A DNA stretch of 64,000 nucleotides, taken from the NCBI RefSeq assembly GCF_900109645.1, contig NZ_FOBG01000007.1, positions 16,144 through 80,143 on the forward strand. Reading direction: 5' to 3'. Each line of letters opens with the position of its first letter. Position 1 is the first letter of the stretch. The position numbers and the translations under genes were made by a program. The stretch comes from Duganella sp. CF402 (GTDB taxonomy: Bacteria; Pseudomonadota; Gammaproteobacteria; Burkholderiales; Burkholderiaceae_D). The notes beneath the pieces are model-generated. The model was not told the DNA's origin. It saw only the letters and a list, made by a program, of their open reading frames with translations, and ran no database searches. Below are positions 8,251 to 15,581 of this stretch, in pieces.

Positions 8251-9507
8251 ATGTATCAACATATCAAAGTACCGGCGGACGGACAGAAAATTACCGTCAA
8301 TGCGGATTTTTCCCTGAATGTACCAGATAACCCGATCATTCCCTATATCGAAGGCGATGGTACTGGCCGCGACATCACGCCGGTGATGCTGAAGGTGGTC
8401 GATGCAGCGGTGGCCAAATGCTACGGCGAGCGCCGCAAAATCGAGTGGATGGAGATCTTTGCGGGGGAAAAATCGACCCAGGTCTACGGTCCGGACGTGT
8501 GGCTGCCGGAAGAAACGCTGGCGGCGGTGAAGGATTACGTGGTGTCGATCAAGGGCCCGCTGACCACGCCGGTAGGCGGCGGCATCCGTTCGCTCAACGT
8601 GGCGCTGCGCCAGCAGCTGGACCTGTACGTCTGCCTGCGCCCGGTGCGCTGGTTCACCGGCGTGCCGTCGCCGCTGAAAGAGCCTGAAAAGACCAATATG
8701 GTGATCTTCCGCGAGAACTCGGAAGACATTTACGCCGGCATCGAATACACCCAAGGCAGCGAAGGCGCGAAAAAGCTGATCGATTTCCTGCTCAATGAGC
8801 TGGGCGCCAACAAGATCCGCTTCCCGGAGACTTCGGCCATCGGCATCAAGCCGGTGTCGGTGGAAGGCACCGAGCGCCTGATGCGCAAGGCCATCCAGTA
8901 CGCCATCGACAACGACAAGCCATCGGTGACCATTGTCCACAAGGGCAATATCATGAAGTACACCGAGGGCGGCTTCCGCGACTGGGCCTATGCGCTGGCG
9001 CAAAAGGAATTCGGCGCCGAGCTGATCGACGGCGGCCCGTGGTGCAAGTTCAAGAACCCGAAGACCGGCCGCGACATCACCATCAAGGATTCGATCGCCG
9101 ACGCGTTCCTGCAGCAGATCCTGCTGCGTCCGATGGAATACAGCGTGATCGCCACCCTCAACCTGAATGGCGACTACGTGTCGGACGCACTGGCGGCGCA
9201 AGTGGGCGGTATCGGCATCGCGCCGGGCGCCAACCTGTCGGACTCGGTGGCCATGTTTGAAGCCACCCACGGCACTGCGCCCAAGTATGCGGGCAAGAAC
9301 TACGTCAATCCGGGTTCAATGATCCTGTCGGCCGAGATGATGTTACGCCACATGGGCTGGACCGAAGCGGCCGACCTGATCATCAAATCGATGGAAAAGG
9401 CGATCACCTCCAAGAACGTCACTTACGACTTCGCGCGTCTGATGGAAGGCGCCAACCAGGTCTCGTGCTCCGGTTTCGGTGACGTCATGATTGAGCAGAT
9501 GCAGTAA
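8251..9507 (+). CDS. icd: NADP-dependent isocitrate dehydrogenase
   Basis: 418-residue TCA-cycle enzyme that oxidises isocitrate to 2-oxoglutarate with NADP+. Length and sequence match the E. coli Icd type. PYIEGDGTGRDITPVML is near residue 32; GGGIRSLNVALRQ near 110-122 contains the substrate-binding Ser that AceK phosphorylates in enterobacteria. Also visible are LYVCLRPVRW, the NLNGDYVSDALAAQVGG segment and an ATHGTAPKYAGKN nucleotide-binding loop. Monocistronic, with a terminator shared with the facing cold-shock gene. Confidence 0.97.
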   Translation: MYQHIKVPADGQKITVNADFSLNVPDNPIIPYIEGDGTGRDITPVMLKVVDAAVAKCYGERRKIEWMEIFAGEKSTQVYGPDVWLPEETLAAVKDYVVSIKGPLTTPVGGGIRSLNVALRQQLDLYVCLRPVRWFTGVPSPLKEPEKTNMVIFRENSEDIYAGIEYTQGSEGAKKLIDFLLNELGANKIRFPETSAIGIKPVSVEGTERLMRKAIQYAIDNDKPSVTIVHKGNIMKYTEGGFRDWAYALAQKEFGAELIDGGPWCKFKNPKTGRDITIKDSIADAFLQQILLRPMEYSVIATLNLNGDYVSDALAAQVGGIGIAPGANLSDSVAMFEATHGTAPKYAGKNYVNPGSMILSAEMMLRHMGWTEAADLIIKSMEKAITSKNVTYDFARLMEGANQVSCSGFGDVMIEQMQ

Positions 9508-9553
9508 GTGACGAGTGTCGGTGCTGTACAACAGCATCGAGCGCGTCGAGGCG

Positions 9554-9582
9554 AAAAAAAACCCTGCGCGGCAGGGTTTTTT
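9554..9582. terminator. Bidirectional terminator between icd and cspA-like gene
   Basis: AAAAAAACCCTGC and GCAGGGTTTTTT form a seven-base GC-rich stem flanked by A and T runs, located between two converging genes. Confidence 0.88.
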
Positions 9583-9600
9583 CACATCAGGGCTTAACGA

Positions 9601-9804
9601 TTAAGCCGACTGGATGTTGGAAGCTTGCTTGCCTTTAGGGCCTTGCGTGACTTCGAACTGAACTTTCTGACCTTCTTTGAGGGTCTTGAAACCGTTCATG
9701 TTGATTGCGGAGAAGTGAGCGAACAAATCTTCACCGCCGTCATCTGGAGTGATGAAGCCAAAACCTTTGGAATCATTGAACCACTTAACAGTACCAGTTG
9801 CCAT
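9601..9804 (-). CDS. cspA: Cold-shock family protein (CspA-like)
   Basis: 67-residue single cold-shock domain protein, an RNA/ssDNA chaperone. Starts MATGTVKWFNDSKGFGFI, with the RNP1-type motif KGFGFI at about 13-18 and the RNP2-type DLFAHF at about 26-31. The length is that of stand-alone Csp proteins. A promoter about 120 bases upstream predicts a long 5' leader, as in cold-inducible csp genes. Which Csp paralogue this is, and whether it is cold-induced, cannot be told from sequence; the symbol is generic. Confidence 0.93.
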   Translation of the reverse strand: MATGTVKWFNDSKGFGFITPDDGGEDLFAHFSAINMNGFKTLKEGQKVQFEVTQGPKGKQASNIQSA

Positions 9805-10128
9805 AAAAAGAACTTTCTAAATTAAAACAGATCACACGAGCCATAAAAGCAAGAAGCTTCTTGCCCCTCTCCTCACGCCCACTTCTTATCAACATGTACA
9901 TTTCTGCACGCAGCCGATAACGCATTGTTAGCGGACCAAATTTGAAAGTCAAGCAGATTTGTGGGCATTTTGCTACTTTCCCACGGATTGGTGAAAAAGC
10001 AACTCTTGATTTTGCGGAAAGGGGTGCCATCTGCGGCAAGTTGAGAAAGCGCGTAAGATGGAAAACAATTGGATATGTGCAGCGAAATGCACATTGCATC
10101 AACCCCGAAAGCATTAGAATATAAGCGT
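9805..10128. promoter_or_regulatory. Intergenic region with csp promoter and long leader; clpS upstream region
   Basis: This 324-base gap separates the divergent csp and clpS genes. On the - strand, TTGACT (9952-9947) and AACAAT (9929-9924), 17 bases apart, make a good sigma-70 promoter; transcription would start near 9917, giving a leader of about 113 bases. The leader contains the perfect 16-base palindrome GCAAGAAGCTTCTTGC at 9849-9864. For clpS I see only a weak pair, TTGCAT (10094) and TAGAAT (10115), with a short 15-base spacer, so no confident promoter. No small gene is apparent. Confidence 0.6.
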
Positions 10129-10431
10129 ATGGCAACCAAGCAAGATACCGAAACCCTCTTGGAGCGGCAAACGCTGAAGCCGCCACCTTTGTACCAGGTG
10201 GCGTTGCTGAATGACGACTACACCCCGATGGAATTTGTGGTCGCGATCATCCAGGAGTATTTCAACAAGGATCGCGAAACCGCGACGCAGATCATGCTTA
10301 GTGTGCACCGCTACGGCAAAGGCGTGTGCGGCGTGTTCTCGAAAGATATAGCCTGTACCAAAGTGGAGTTTGTTTTAACGCATGCGCGCAAGGCAGGTCA
10401 TCCCCTGCAGTGCGTGATGGAGGAAGTATGA
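10129..10431 (+). CDS. clpS: ATP-dependent Clp protease adaptor ClpS
   Basis: 100-residue adaptor that delivers N-degron substrates to ClpAP. The start MATKQDTET at 10129 is chosen over in-frame ATGs further upstream because the conserved fold begins at PPPLYQVALLNDDYTPMEFV. The NDDYTPMEFV motif, the KDRETATQIMLSVHRYGKGVCG segment and the basic HARKAGHPLQC end are typical. Its stop overlaps the clpA start (ATGA), so the two are translationally coupled and act on the same machine. Confidence 0.96.
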   Translation: MATKQDTETLLERQTLKPPPLYQVALLNDDYTPMEFVVAIIQEYFNKDRETATQIMLSVHRYGKGVCGVFSKDIACTKVEFVLTHARKAGHPLQCVMEEV

Positions 10432-12734
10432 TTGCGCAGGAATTGGAAGTAAGTTTGCACATGGCGTTTGTCGAGGCCCGACAGGCGCGCCACGAATTCA
10501 TCACGGTGGAGCACTTGCTGCTGGCCTTGCTGGACAACCCTTCGGCCGCCGAAGTGTTGCGCGCATGCGCTGTCAACATTGAAGATCTGCGCAAAACGCT
10601 CACCAACTTTATTGGTGACAATACCCCGACCGTGCCAGGCACGGGCGAGGTCGATACCCAGCCGACGCTCGGTTTCCAGCGTGTGATCCAGCGCGCCATC
10701 ATGCACGTCCAGTCGGCTTCCAACGGCAAGAAGGAAGTGACCGGCGCTAATGTGCTGGTGGCCATCTTCGGCGAAAAAGATTCGCACGCGGTGTACTACC
10801 TGCACCAGCAGGGCGTGACCCGCCTGGACGTGGTGAATTTCATTTCGCACGGCGTGCGCAAGGACCAGCAGTCGGACACCGCCAAGGCGTCCGAAGGCGT
10901 GGAAGAGGGCGCACCGGCCGGCGAAGGCCAGAGCAAGGAAAGCCCGCTCGACCAGTTCACCCAGAACCTGAACAAATCGGCCGCCGACGGCAAGATCGAT
11001 CCGCTGATCGGCCGCGAAGAGGAAGTGGATCGCGTGATCCAGATCCTGTGCCGCCGCCGCAAGAACAATCCGCTGCTGGTGGGCGAAGCCGGCGTCGGCA
11101 AGACCGCCATCGCCGAAGGCCTGGCCTACCGCATCACCCAGGGCGACGTGCCGGAAATCCTGTCGAATGCCGTGGTGTATTCGCTGGACATGGGCGCGCT
11201 GCTGGCCGGCACCAAGTATCGCGGCGACTTTGAACAGCGCCTGAAGGCGGTCCTGAAACAGCTCAAGGACAATCCGAACGGCATCCTGTTCATCGACGAG
11301 ATCCACACCATCATCGGCGCCGGTTCGGCGTCGGGCGGTACGCTGGATGCGTCCAACCTGCTGAAACCAGCCTTGGCCAACGGCCAGCTGAAGTGTGTCG
11401 GCGCGACCACCTACACCGAGTTCCGTGGCGTGTTCGAGAAGGACCACGCGCTGAGCCGCCGCTTCCAGAAAGTGGACGTCAATGAACCGACCGTCGAGCA
11501 GACCGTGCAGATCCTGCGCGGCCTGAAGTCGCGCTTCGAAGAGCACCACGGCGTGAAATATTCGTCGTCGGCGCTGTCGACCGCTGCTGAGCTGGCGGCC
11601 CGCTTCATCAACGACCGCCACCTGCCGGACAAGGCCATCGATGTGATCGACGAAGCCGGTGCGGCCCAACGCATCCTGCCGAAGTCGAAGCAGAAGAAAA
11701 CCATCGGCAAGACCGAGATCGAGGACATCATCTCCAAGATCGCGCGCATCCCGCCGCAGACCGTCAACCAGGACGACCGCAGCAAGCTGCAAACCATCGA
11801 CCGCGACCTGCGCAACGTGGTGTTCGGCCAGGATCCTGCGATCGAAGCGCTGGCCTCGGCCATCAAGATGGCGCGTGCCGGCCTGGGCAAGACCGACAAG
11901 CCGATCGGCTCCTTCCTGTTCTCCGGTCCGACCGGCGTCGGCAAGACCGAGGTGGCCAAGCAGCTGGCGTTCATCCTCGGCATCGAGCTGGTGCGTTTCG
12001 ACATGTCGGAGTACATGGAGCGTCACGCCGTGTCGCGCATGATCGGCGCGCCGCCGGGCTACGTTGGTTTCGACCAGGGCGGCCTGCTGACCGAAGCCAT
12101 CACCAAGAAGCCGCACACCGTGCTGCTGCTGGACGAGATTGAAAAAGCCCACCCGGACATTTTCAACATCCTGCTGCAAGTGATGGACCACGGCACGCTG
12201 ACCGACAACAACGGCCGCAAGGCGGACTTCCGCAACGTGATCATCATCATGACCACCAACGCGGGCGCCGAATCGCTGCAGAAGTCGACCATCGGCTTCA
12301 CCACCAGCAAGCAGGCCGGCGACGAGATGGGCGATATCAAGCGCATGTTCACGCCGGAGTTCCGCAACCGCCTGGACGCCATCATCAGCTTCCGCGCGCT
12401 GGACGAGGAAATCATCCTGCGCGTGGTCGACAAGTTCCTGATGCAGCTGGAAGAGCAACTGCACGAGAAGAAAGTCGAAGCGGTGTTCACCGAGAAGCTG
12501 CGCGCCTTCCTGGGCAAGAAGGGTTTCGATCCGCTGATGGGTGCGCGTCCGATGTCGCGCCTGATCCAGGACATGATCCGCAAGGCGCTGGCCGACGAAC
12601 TGCTGTTCGGCCGCCTGGTCACCGGCGGCAAAGTGGTGGTGGACCTGGACGACAAGGACGTAGTCAAGCTGGACTTCCCGGAACCGCCGGATGCGGCGCC
12701 GAGCCAGCCGCCGGAAACCGTCGAAGTCGACTGA
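10428..12734 (+). CDS. clpA: ATP-dependent Clp protease ATP-binding subunit ClpA
   Basis: 768-residue Hsp100 unfoldase that feeds substrates to ClpP. Start at 10428, overlapping the clpS stop by four bases; this gives the usual MIAQELEVSLH N-terminus. Order: N-domain (about 1-145), a charged linker, AAA+ D1 with GEAGVGKT (about 220) and ILFIDEIHTI, then D2 with GPTGVGKT (about 500) and VLLLDEIEKAH. The IGF tripeptide that docks onto ClpP is in KSTIGFTTS (about 624). Length matches E. coli ClpA. No clpP gene is in the window. A strong terminator follows. Confidence 0.97.
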   Translation: MIAQELEVSLHMAFVEARQARHEFITVEHLLLALLDNPSAAEVLRACAVNIEDLRKTLTNFIGDNTPTVPGTGEVDTQPTLGFQRVIQRAIMHVQSASNGKKEVTGANVLVAIFGEKDSHAVYYLHQQGVTRLDVVNFISHGVRKDQQSDTAKASEGVEEGAPAGEGQSKESPLDQFTQNLNKSAADGKIDPLIGREEEVDRVIQILCRRRKNNPLLVGEAGVGKTAIAEGLAYRITQGDVPEILSNAVVYSLDMGALLAGTKYRGDFEQRLKAVLKQLKDNPNGILFIDEIHTIIGAGSASGGTLDASNLLKPALANGQLKCVGATTYTEFRGVFEKDHALSRRFQKVDVNEPTVEQTVQILRGLKSRFEEHHGVKYSSSALSTAAELAARFINDRHLPDKAIDVIDEAGAAQRILPKSKQKKTIGKTEIEDIISKIARIPPQTVNQDDRSKLQTIDRDLRNVVFGQDPAIEALASAIKMARAGLGKTDKPIGSFLFSGPTGVGKTEVAKQLAFILGIELVRFDMSEYMERHAVSRMIGAPPGYVGFDQGGLLTEAITKKPHTVLLLDEIEKAHPDIFNILLQVMDHGTLTDNNGRKADFRNVIIIMTTNAGAESLQKSTIGFTTSKQAGDEMGDIKRMFTPEFRNRLDAIISFRALDEEIILRVVDKFLMQLEEQLHEKKVEAVFTEKLRAFLGKKGFDPLMGARPMSRLIQDMIRKALADELLFGRLVTGGKVVVDLDDKDVVKLDFPEPPDAAPSQPPETVEVD

Positions 12735-12739
12735 ATCTG

Positions 12740-12767
12740 AAACCCGCCTCCCGGCGGGTTTTTTTTA
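12740..12767 (+). terminator. Rho-independent terminator after clpA
   Basis: AAACCCGCC-TCCC-GGCGGGTTTTTTTT: a short GC-rich stem followed by a T run, six bases past the clpA stop. Confidence 0.9.
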
Positions 12768-12852
12768 TCTGGTTTTTTATGATCTAAATCAATACCGACG
12801 CATCCCGCAAGCGCAAGATTGAATCGGCATCAATACGGCTGCGGAGGATGTG

Positions 12853-14583
12853 ATGATCGATTATTTCGGCCACCTGGCCGTGCTGGACGAATTGCGTGCG
12901 CAGCTGGCGCTGGCCACCTACAGCAATCCCAACGAGCACAAGGCGCAGGCGCGCACGCTGGACGCGCTGGCGCAGGACGGCGACCTGGCCCGCCTCGGCG
13001 CGCTGACCGACCATCTGCTGGCCCACGCCGCCAGCGACGGCAGCGAACTGGCCATGCTGGAAACGGCCGCCGCCCTGTGGCATGACGGGCTGGACATCTA
13101 CAACGACGTCAGCACCGCACGCGCCGCGCTGGAATCCTCGCTGACCAATCCCGGTGCGCCGGATGCGCTGGCCAAGTTCCAGCAGGCCAACGCGCTGCTG
13201 ACCGGGCTGGAGCAGCGGGCCACCGAAGTCATCAACGCCGCGATGGCCTTGCCGGCGCAGTTCTCGCCGCCGCGCTACCTGGCTCGCCATCCGCGCCAGG
13301 AAGACCGTAAAACGCCGGACTGGAACTGGGGCGACCTGTTCCTCGCCCGCCGCACCGACGCCTTCGTGCGCAATCTCGCCGCCGCAGCCGGCAAGGACAG
13401 CGCGGCACAGGCGTTCGCCTTCGGCGCGCTGGCTGGCTATGGGGGCAACGTCGCGGGCAGCGCCTACCAGTCGCGCACCGTGGGAGGACCGCGCCGCGCG
13501 CATCCGTATCGCGACCGGCTGGCCAAGTACGCCAGCGGCGCCTGGCTGCGCGAACACCGGCCTGGCCTGCCGCCGCTGAAGAAGCTGGCGCAAATGCTGC
13601 GCTGGGGCGCACCGGCCTTGCCGCCGCACTTACCGCCACAGATCGCCCAACTGTTGTCCGACACGCTGGCGGCCACCTACGATTTGCACATCACCGCGCC
13701 GCTGCCGGATATGCAACTGGGCTACCAGCGCCTGCTGCGCCACGTCGAACTGCTAGGTATGTTCGACATGCCGCCGGCGCCAGCGCCGTTGAGCGCCACG
13801 CTGGAAATCCGCAAGGCCGCCAATCCGGACGCTTATCCGCCGCTGGACACCGGCGTCAAGCCGGCCAGCGGTGGCAGCGCGCCGCCCGGCGGCGGCGCAT
13901 CCTCCAAAGCCGACAGCGAGGAAACCAAGAGCAAGACCTGCTGGGAAGGCCTGTTGATCGCGCTGATCGCCATCGGCATCGTCCTGCTGTGCATCTTCAC
14001 GCTGGGCTCGATATGCGGCGGCGGCTCGCCCAAGAAAGATCCCAGCTTCCCCGATCCACAGCCCGGCACCAACAGCCAGGCGCTGAACGCGTTTGCCGGC
14101 ACCAACGAGGCGGTCCACATCTGCGACGTGCTGGAGCAATTGCAGAGCTACCTGTGGCAAAGCTTTTCCAATGCCGCCGACTACCTCGCCGTGCTGGGAC
14201 TGATCTACCCCAACGACTTGCAACTGGTGCAGCCGGTGCATGCGCAATTCAACGCCGCGCCGGCCTCGGCGCCGTTCCCGCACCGCGCCGGCGCCCAGCC
14301 CAACGCCGGCTACGAAGTGCCGCCCACCACGCCGATCGAACACAGCGCGGGCGGGCCGCCGCCGCACGCCATGCTGGCCACGCCGGCCAGCTATGTCAGC
14401 GGTGCGGTGCGCATCGGCCTGTCGCTGTGGGAACAGCTCGCGCGCGGCGATACCGACAGCTTCAACCGCGACATGGATGCCGACCGCGACAGCGGCCATC
14501 AGTGCTGGGACATTGCAGCCGGCTCCATCAACGACGACCCGGTGCCCGAGCTGGTGCTGGCCTATCCGCAAACCGCAGCCTGA
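12853..14583 (+). CDS. Uncharacterised protein with one central membrane segment
   Basis: 576 residues, not recognised. The ATG at 12853 is preceded by GGAGG. The first 330 residues are mostly helical and rich in Ala and Leu, with a notable FGALAGYGGNVAGSAY stretch followed by GGPRRAHPYRDRLA (about 195-225). A flexible Gly/Ser/Pro linker (about 335-360) leads to one strong hydrophobic segment (about 365-390, starting WEGLLIALIAIG and flanked by Cys residues). The remaining 185 residues are Pro/Ala-rich with a C-terminal DSGHQCWDIAAG segment. There is no signal peptide, so the N-terminal half is probably cytoplasmic. Nine bases separate it from the next gene, which suggests an operon. Possible enzyme, toxin delivery or surface function is open. 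Confidence 0.7.
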   Translation: MIDYFGHLAVLDELRAQLALATYSNPNEHKAQARTLDALAQDGDLARLGALTDHLLAHAASDGSELAMLETAAALWHDGLDIYNDVSTARAALESSLTNPGAPDALAKFQQANALLTGLEQRATEVINAAMALPAQFSPPRYLARHPRQEDRKTPDWNWGDLFLARRTDAFVRNLAAAAGKDSAAQAFAFGALAGYGGNVAGSAYQSRTVGGPRRAHPYRDRLAKYASGAWLREHRPGLPPLKKLAQMLRWGAPALPPHLPPQIAQLLSDTLAATYDLHITAPLPDMQLGYQRLLRHVELLGMFDMPPAPAPLSATLEIRKAANPDAYPPLDTGVKPASGGSAPPGGGASSKADSEETKSKTCWEGLLIALIAIGIVLLCIFTLGSICGGGSPKKDPSFPDPQPGTNSQALNAFAGTNEAVHICDVLEQLQSYLWQSFSNAADYLAVLGLIYPNDLQLVQPVHAQFNAAPASAPFPHRAGAQPNAGYEVPPTTPIEHSAGGPPPHAMLATPASYVSGAVRIGLSLWEQLARGDTDSFNRDMDADRDSGHQCWDIAAGSINDDPVPELVLAYPQTAA

Positions 14584-14592
14584 GGAGGCGTC

Positions 14593-15516
14593 ATGGACCA
14601 CGACGACGATATCGACACCTCCCACCAGTGGCTGGTGATCCCGTACTTCAACGGCGACGAGGGCCGCGCCTCGCAGCGGCCGCTGACCAAGGTGCTGCCG
14701 CCGGTCACCAGCTGGCTGTGCCCGTCCATCCACGTGCAGGGCGTCAACTACAGCACGCCGCCGGGCACCTACTTGCCGGACGAGCCGCTGGAAATTACGG
14801 TCAAGGTCGACAACCGTGGCGTGCCGAACGCGCAGGTCAAGCTCAAGCTGTACTGGTCGGACCCGGCCACCGGTTTTGCCAGCCCGCAGCTGATCCTGAG
14901 CGCCAGCAAGGCCGTGCCGGGCAGGGCGGTGACGGGGCCGACCAGCTTCCCGCCGCTGGTGTGGACGCCACAGCAGGCCAGCATCCCGCCGCACTTCTGC
15001 CTGCTGGCGCATGTCAGCTGCACGCCGCCGGAGCCCGACCCCGGCCCGGCAGCGGCATCGCCAATGAGCGACCGCCACTGGGCGCAGTACAACTTGCAAT
15101 CCGCCATGCTCAATGTGGCGGGCAACAAGGACTTCGTGTTCTGGGTCGGCAATCCGGCGCGCGAGGCCGGCGCGTATGCGGTGACGGTGCTGCCGGTGTC
15201 GGAGCAAGCGCTGCAGCAAATGGCGCGGCTGGTGCGTGCCGAGCCGGTGCCGGTGCGGCGGCAACAACTGACGCTGCACCGCGCCACCGATCCGGCCATG
15301 CGGCGCACGCGCGAGGGCAGCATGGTGCTGGAGCTGGCGCCCGGCGAACGGCAGGCGCTGGTGCTCAGCGCGCATGACGTGCAGCTTGCGCCGCAACAGT
15401 TCACGGCGGTGGAAGTGCTGCAGTCGCGCGCCGGTCACGAGCACGCGCCCACCGGCAGCATCGGCGTGGTGCTGTTTGGCCACGTGGATGAAACTTGTAG
15501 AATGCCACGCCGATAA
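14593..15516 (+). CDS. Uncharacterised protein with probable Ig-like (CARDB-type) domain
   Basis: 307 residues, not recognised by family name. A strong TGAGGAGG site overlaps the stop of the upstream gene and lies 5-6 bases before this ATG. No signal peptide or membrane segment. Residues about 50-170 read like a beta-sandwich: EPLEITVKVDNRGVPNAQVKLKLYW resembles the CARDB/Ig-like pattern of adhesion and surface proteins, although I quote only part as evidence (VKVDNRGVPNAQVKLKLYW). A second beta-rich region (about 190-300) contains FWVGNPAREAGAYAV. The gene forms a tight pair with the membrane protein gene before it. Function unknown. Confidence 0.65.
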   Translation: MDHDDDIDTSHQWLVIPYFNGDEGRASQRPLTKVLPPVTSWLCPSIHVQGVNYSTPPGTYLPDEPLEITVKVDNRGVPNAQVKLKLYWSDPATGFASPQLILSASKAVPGRAVTGPTSFPPLVWTPQQASIPPHFCLLAHVSCTPPEPDPGPAAASPMSDRHWAQYNLQSAMLNVAGNKDFVFWVGNPAREAGAYAVTVLPVSEQALQQMARLVRAEPVPVRRQQLTLHRATDPAMRRTREGSMVLELAPGERQALVLSAHDVQLAPQQFTAVEVLQSRAGHEHAPTGSIGVVLFGHVDETCRMPRR

Positions 15517-15537
15517 TTTTCCCGGGCGGTGCAAGCT

Positions 15538-15575
15538 GTGCCAAAATTGTCGATCCATTCGACAACTTTTGACAC
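15538..15575 (+). promoter_or_regulatory. Near-perfect inverted repeat immediately upstream of the first tricorn-like gene
   Basis: Arms at 15538-15553 (GTGCCAAAATTGTCGA) and 15559-15575 (TCGACAACTTTTGACAC) pair almost fully around a five-base TCCAT loop; one extra base sits in the right arm. It ends six bases before the ATG at 15582, where no Shine-Dalgarno is visible. It could be an operator or an mRNA hairpin controlling translation. The lack of a following T run argues against a terminator. Confidence 0.55.
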
Positions 15576-15581
15576 GGTCCC

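Noticed and set aside
10398..12464. 688-codon open frame antisense to clpA
   Set aside because: It mirrors the clpA reading frame in GC-rich DNA, its translation is rich in Asp/Gln/His/Val/Arg low-complexity text and has no start context or domain.
13753..15558. 601-codon open frame antisense to the two unknown genes
   Set aside because: Tested as an alternative to the + strand genes. The + strand frames have strong Shine-Dalgarno sites, a membrane segment and a beta-domain; the - strand frame is Arg/His/Gly-rich without features.
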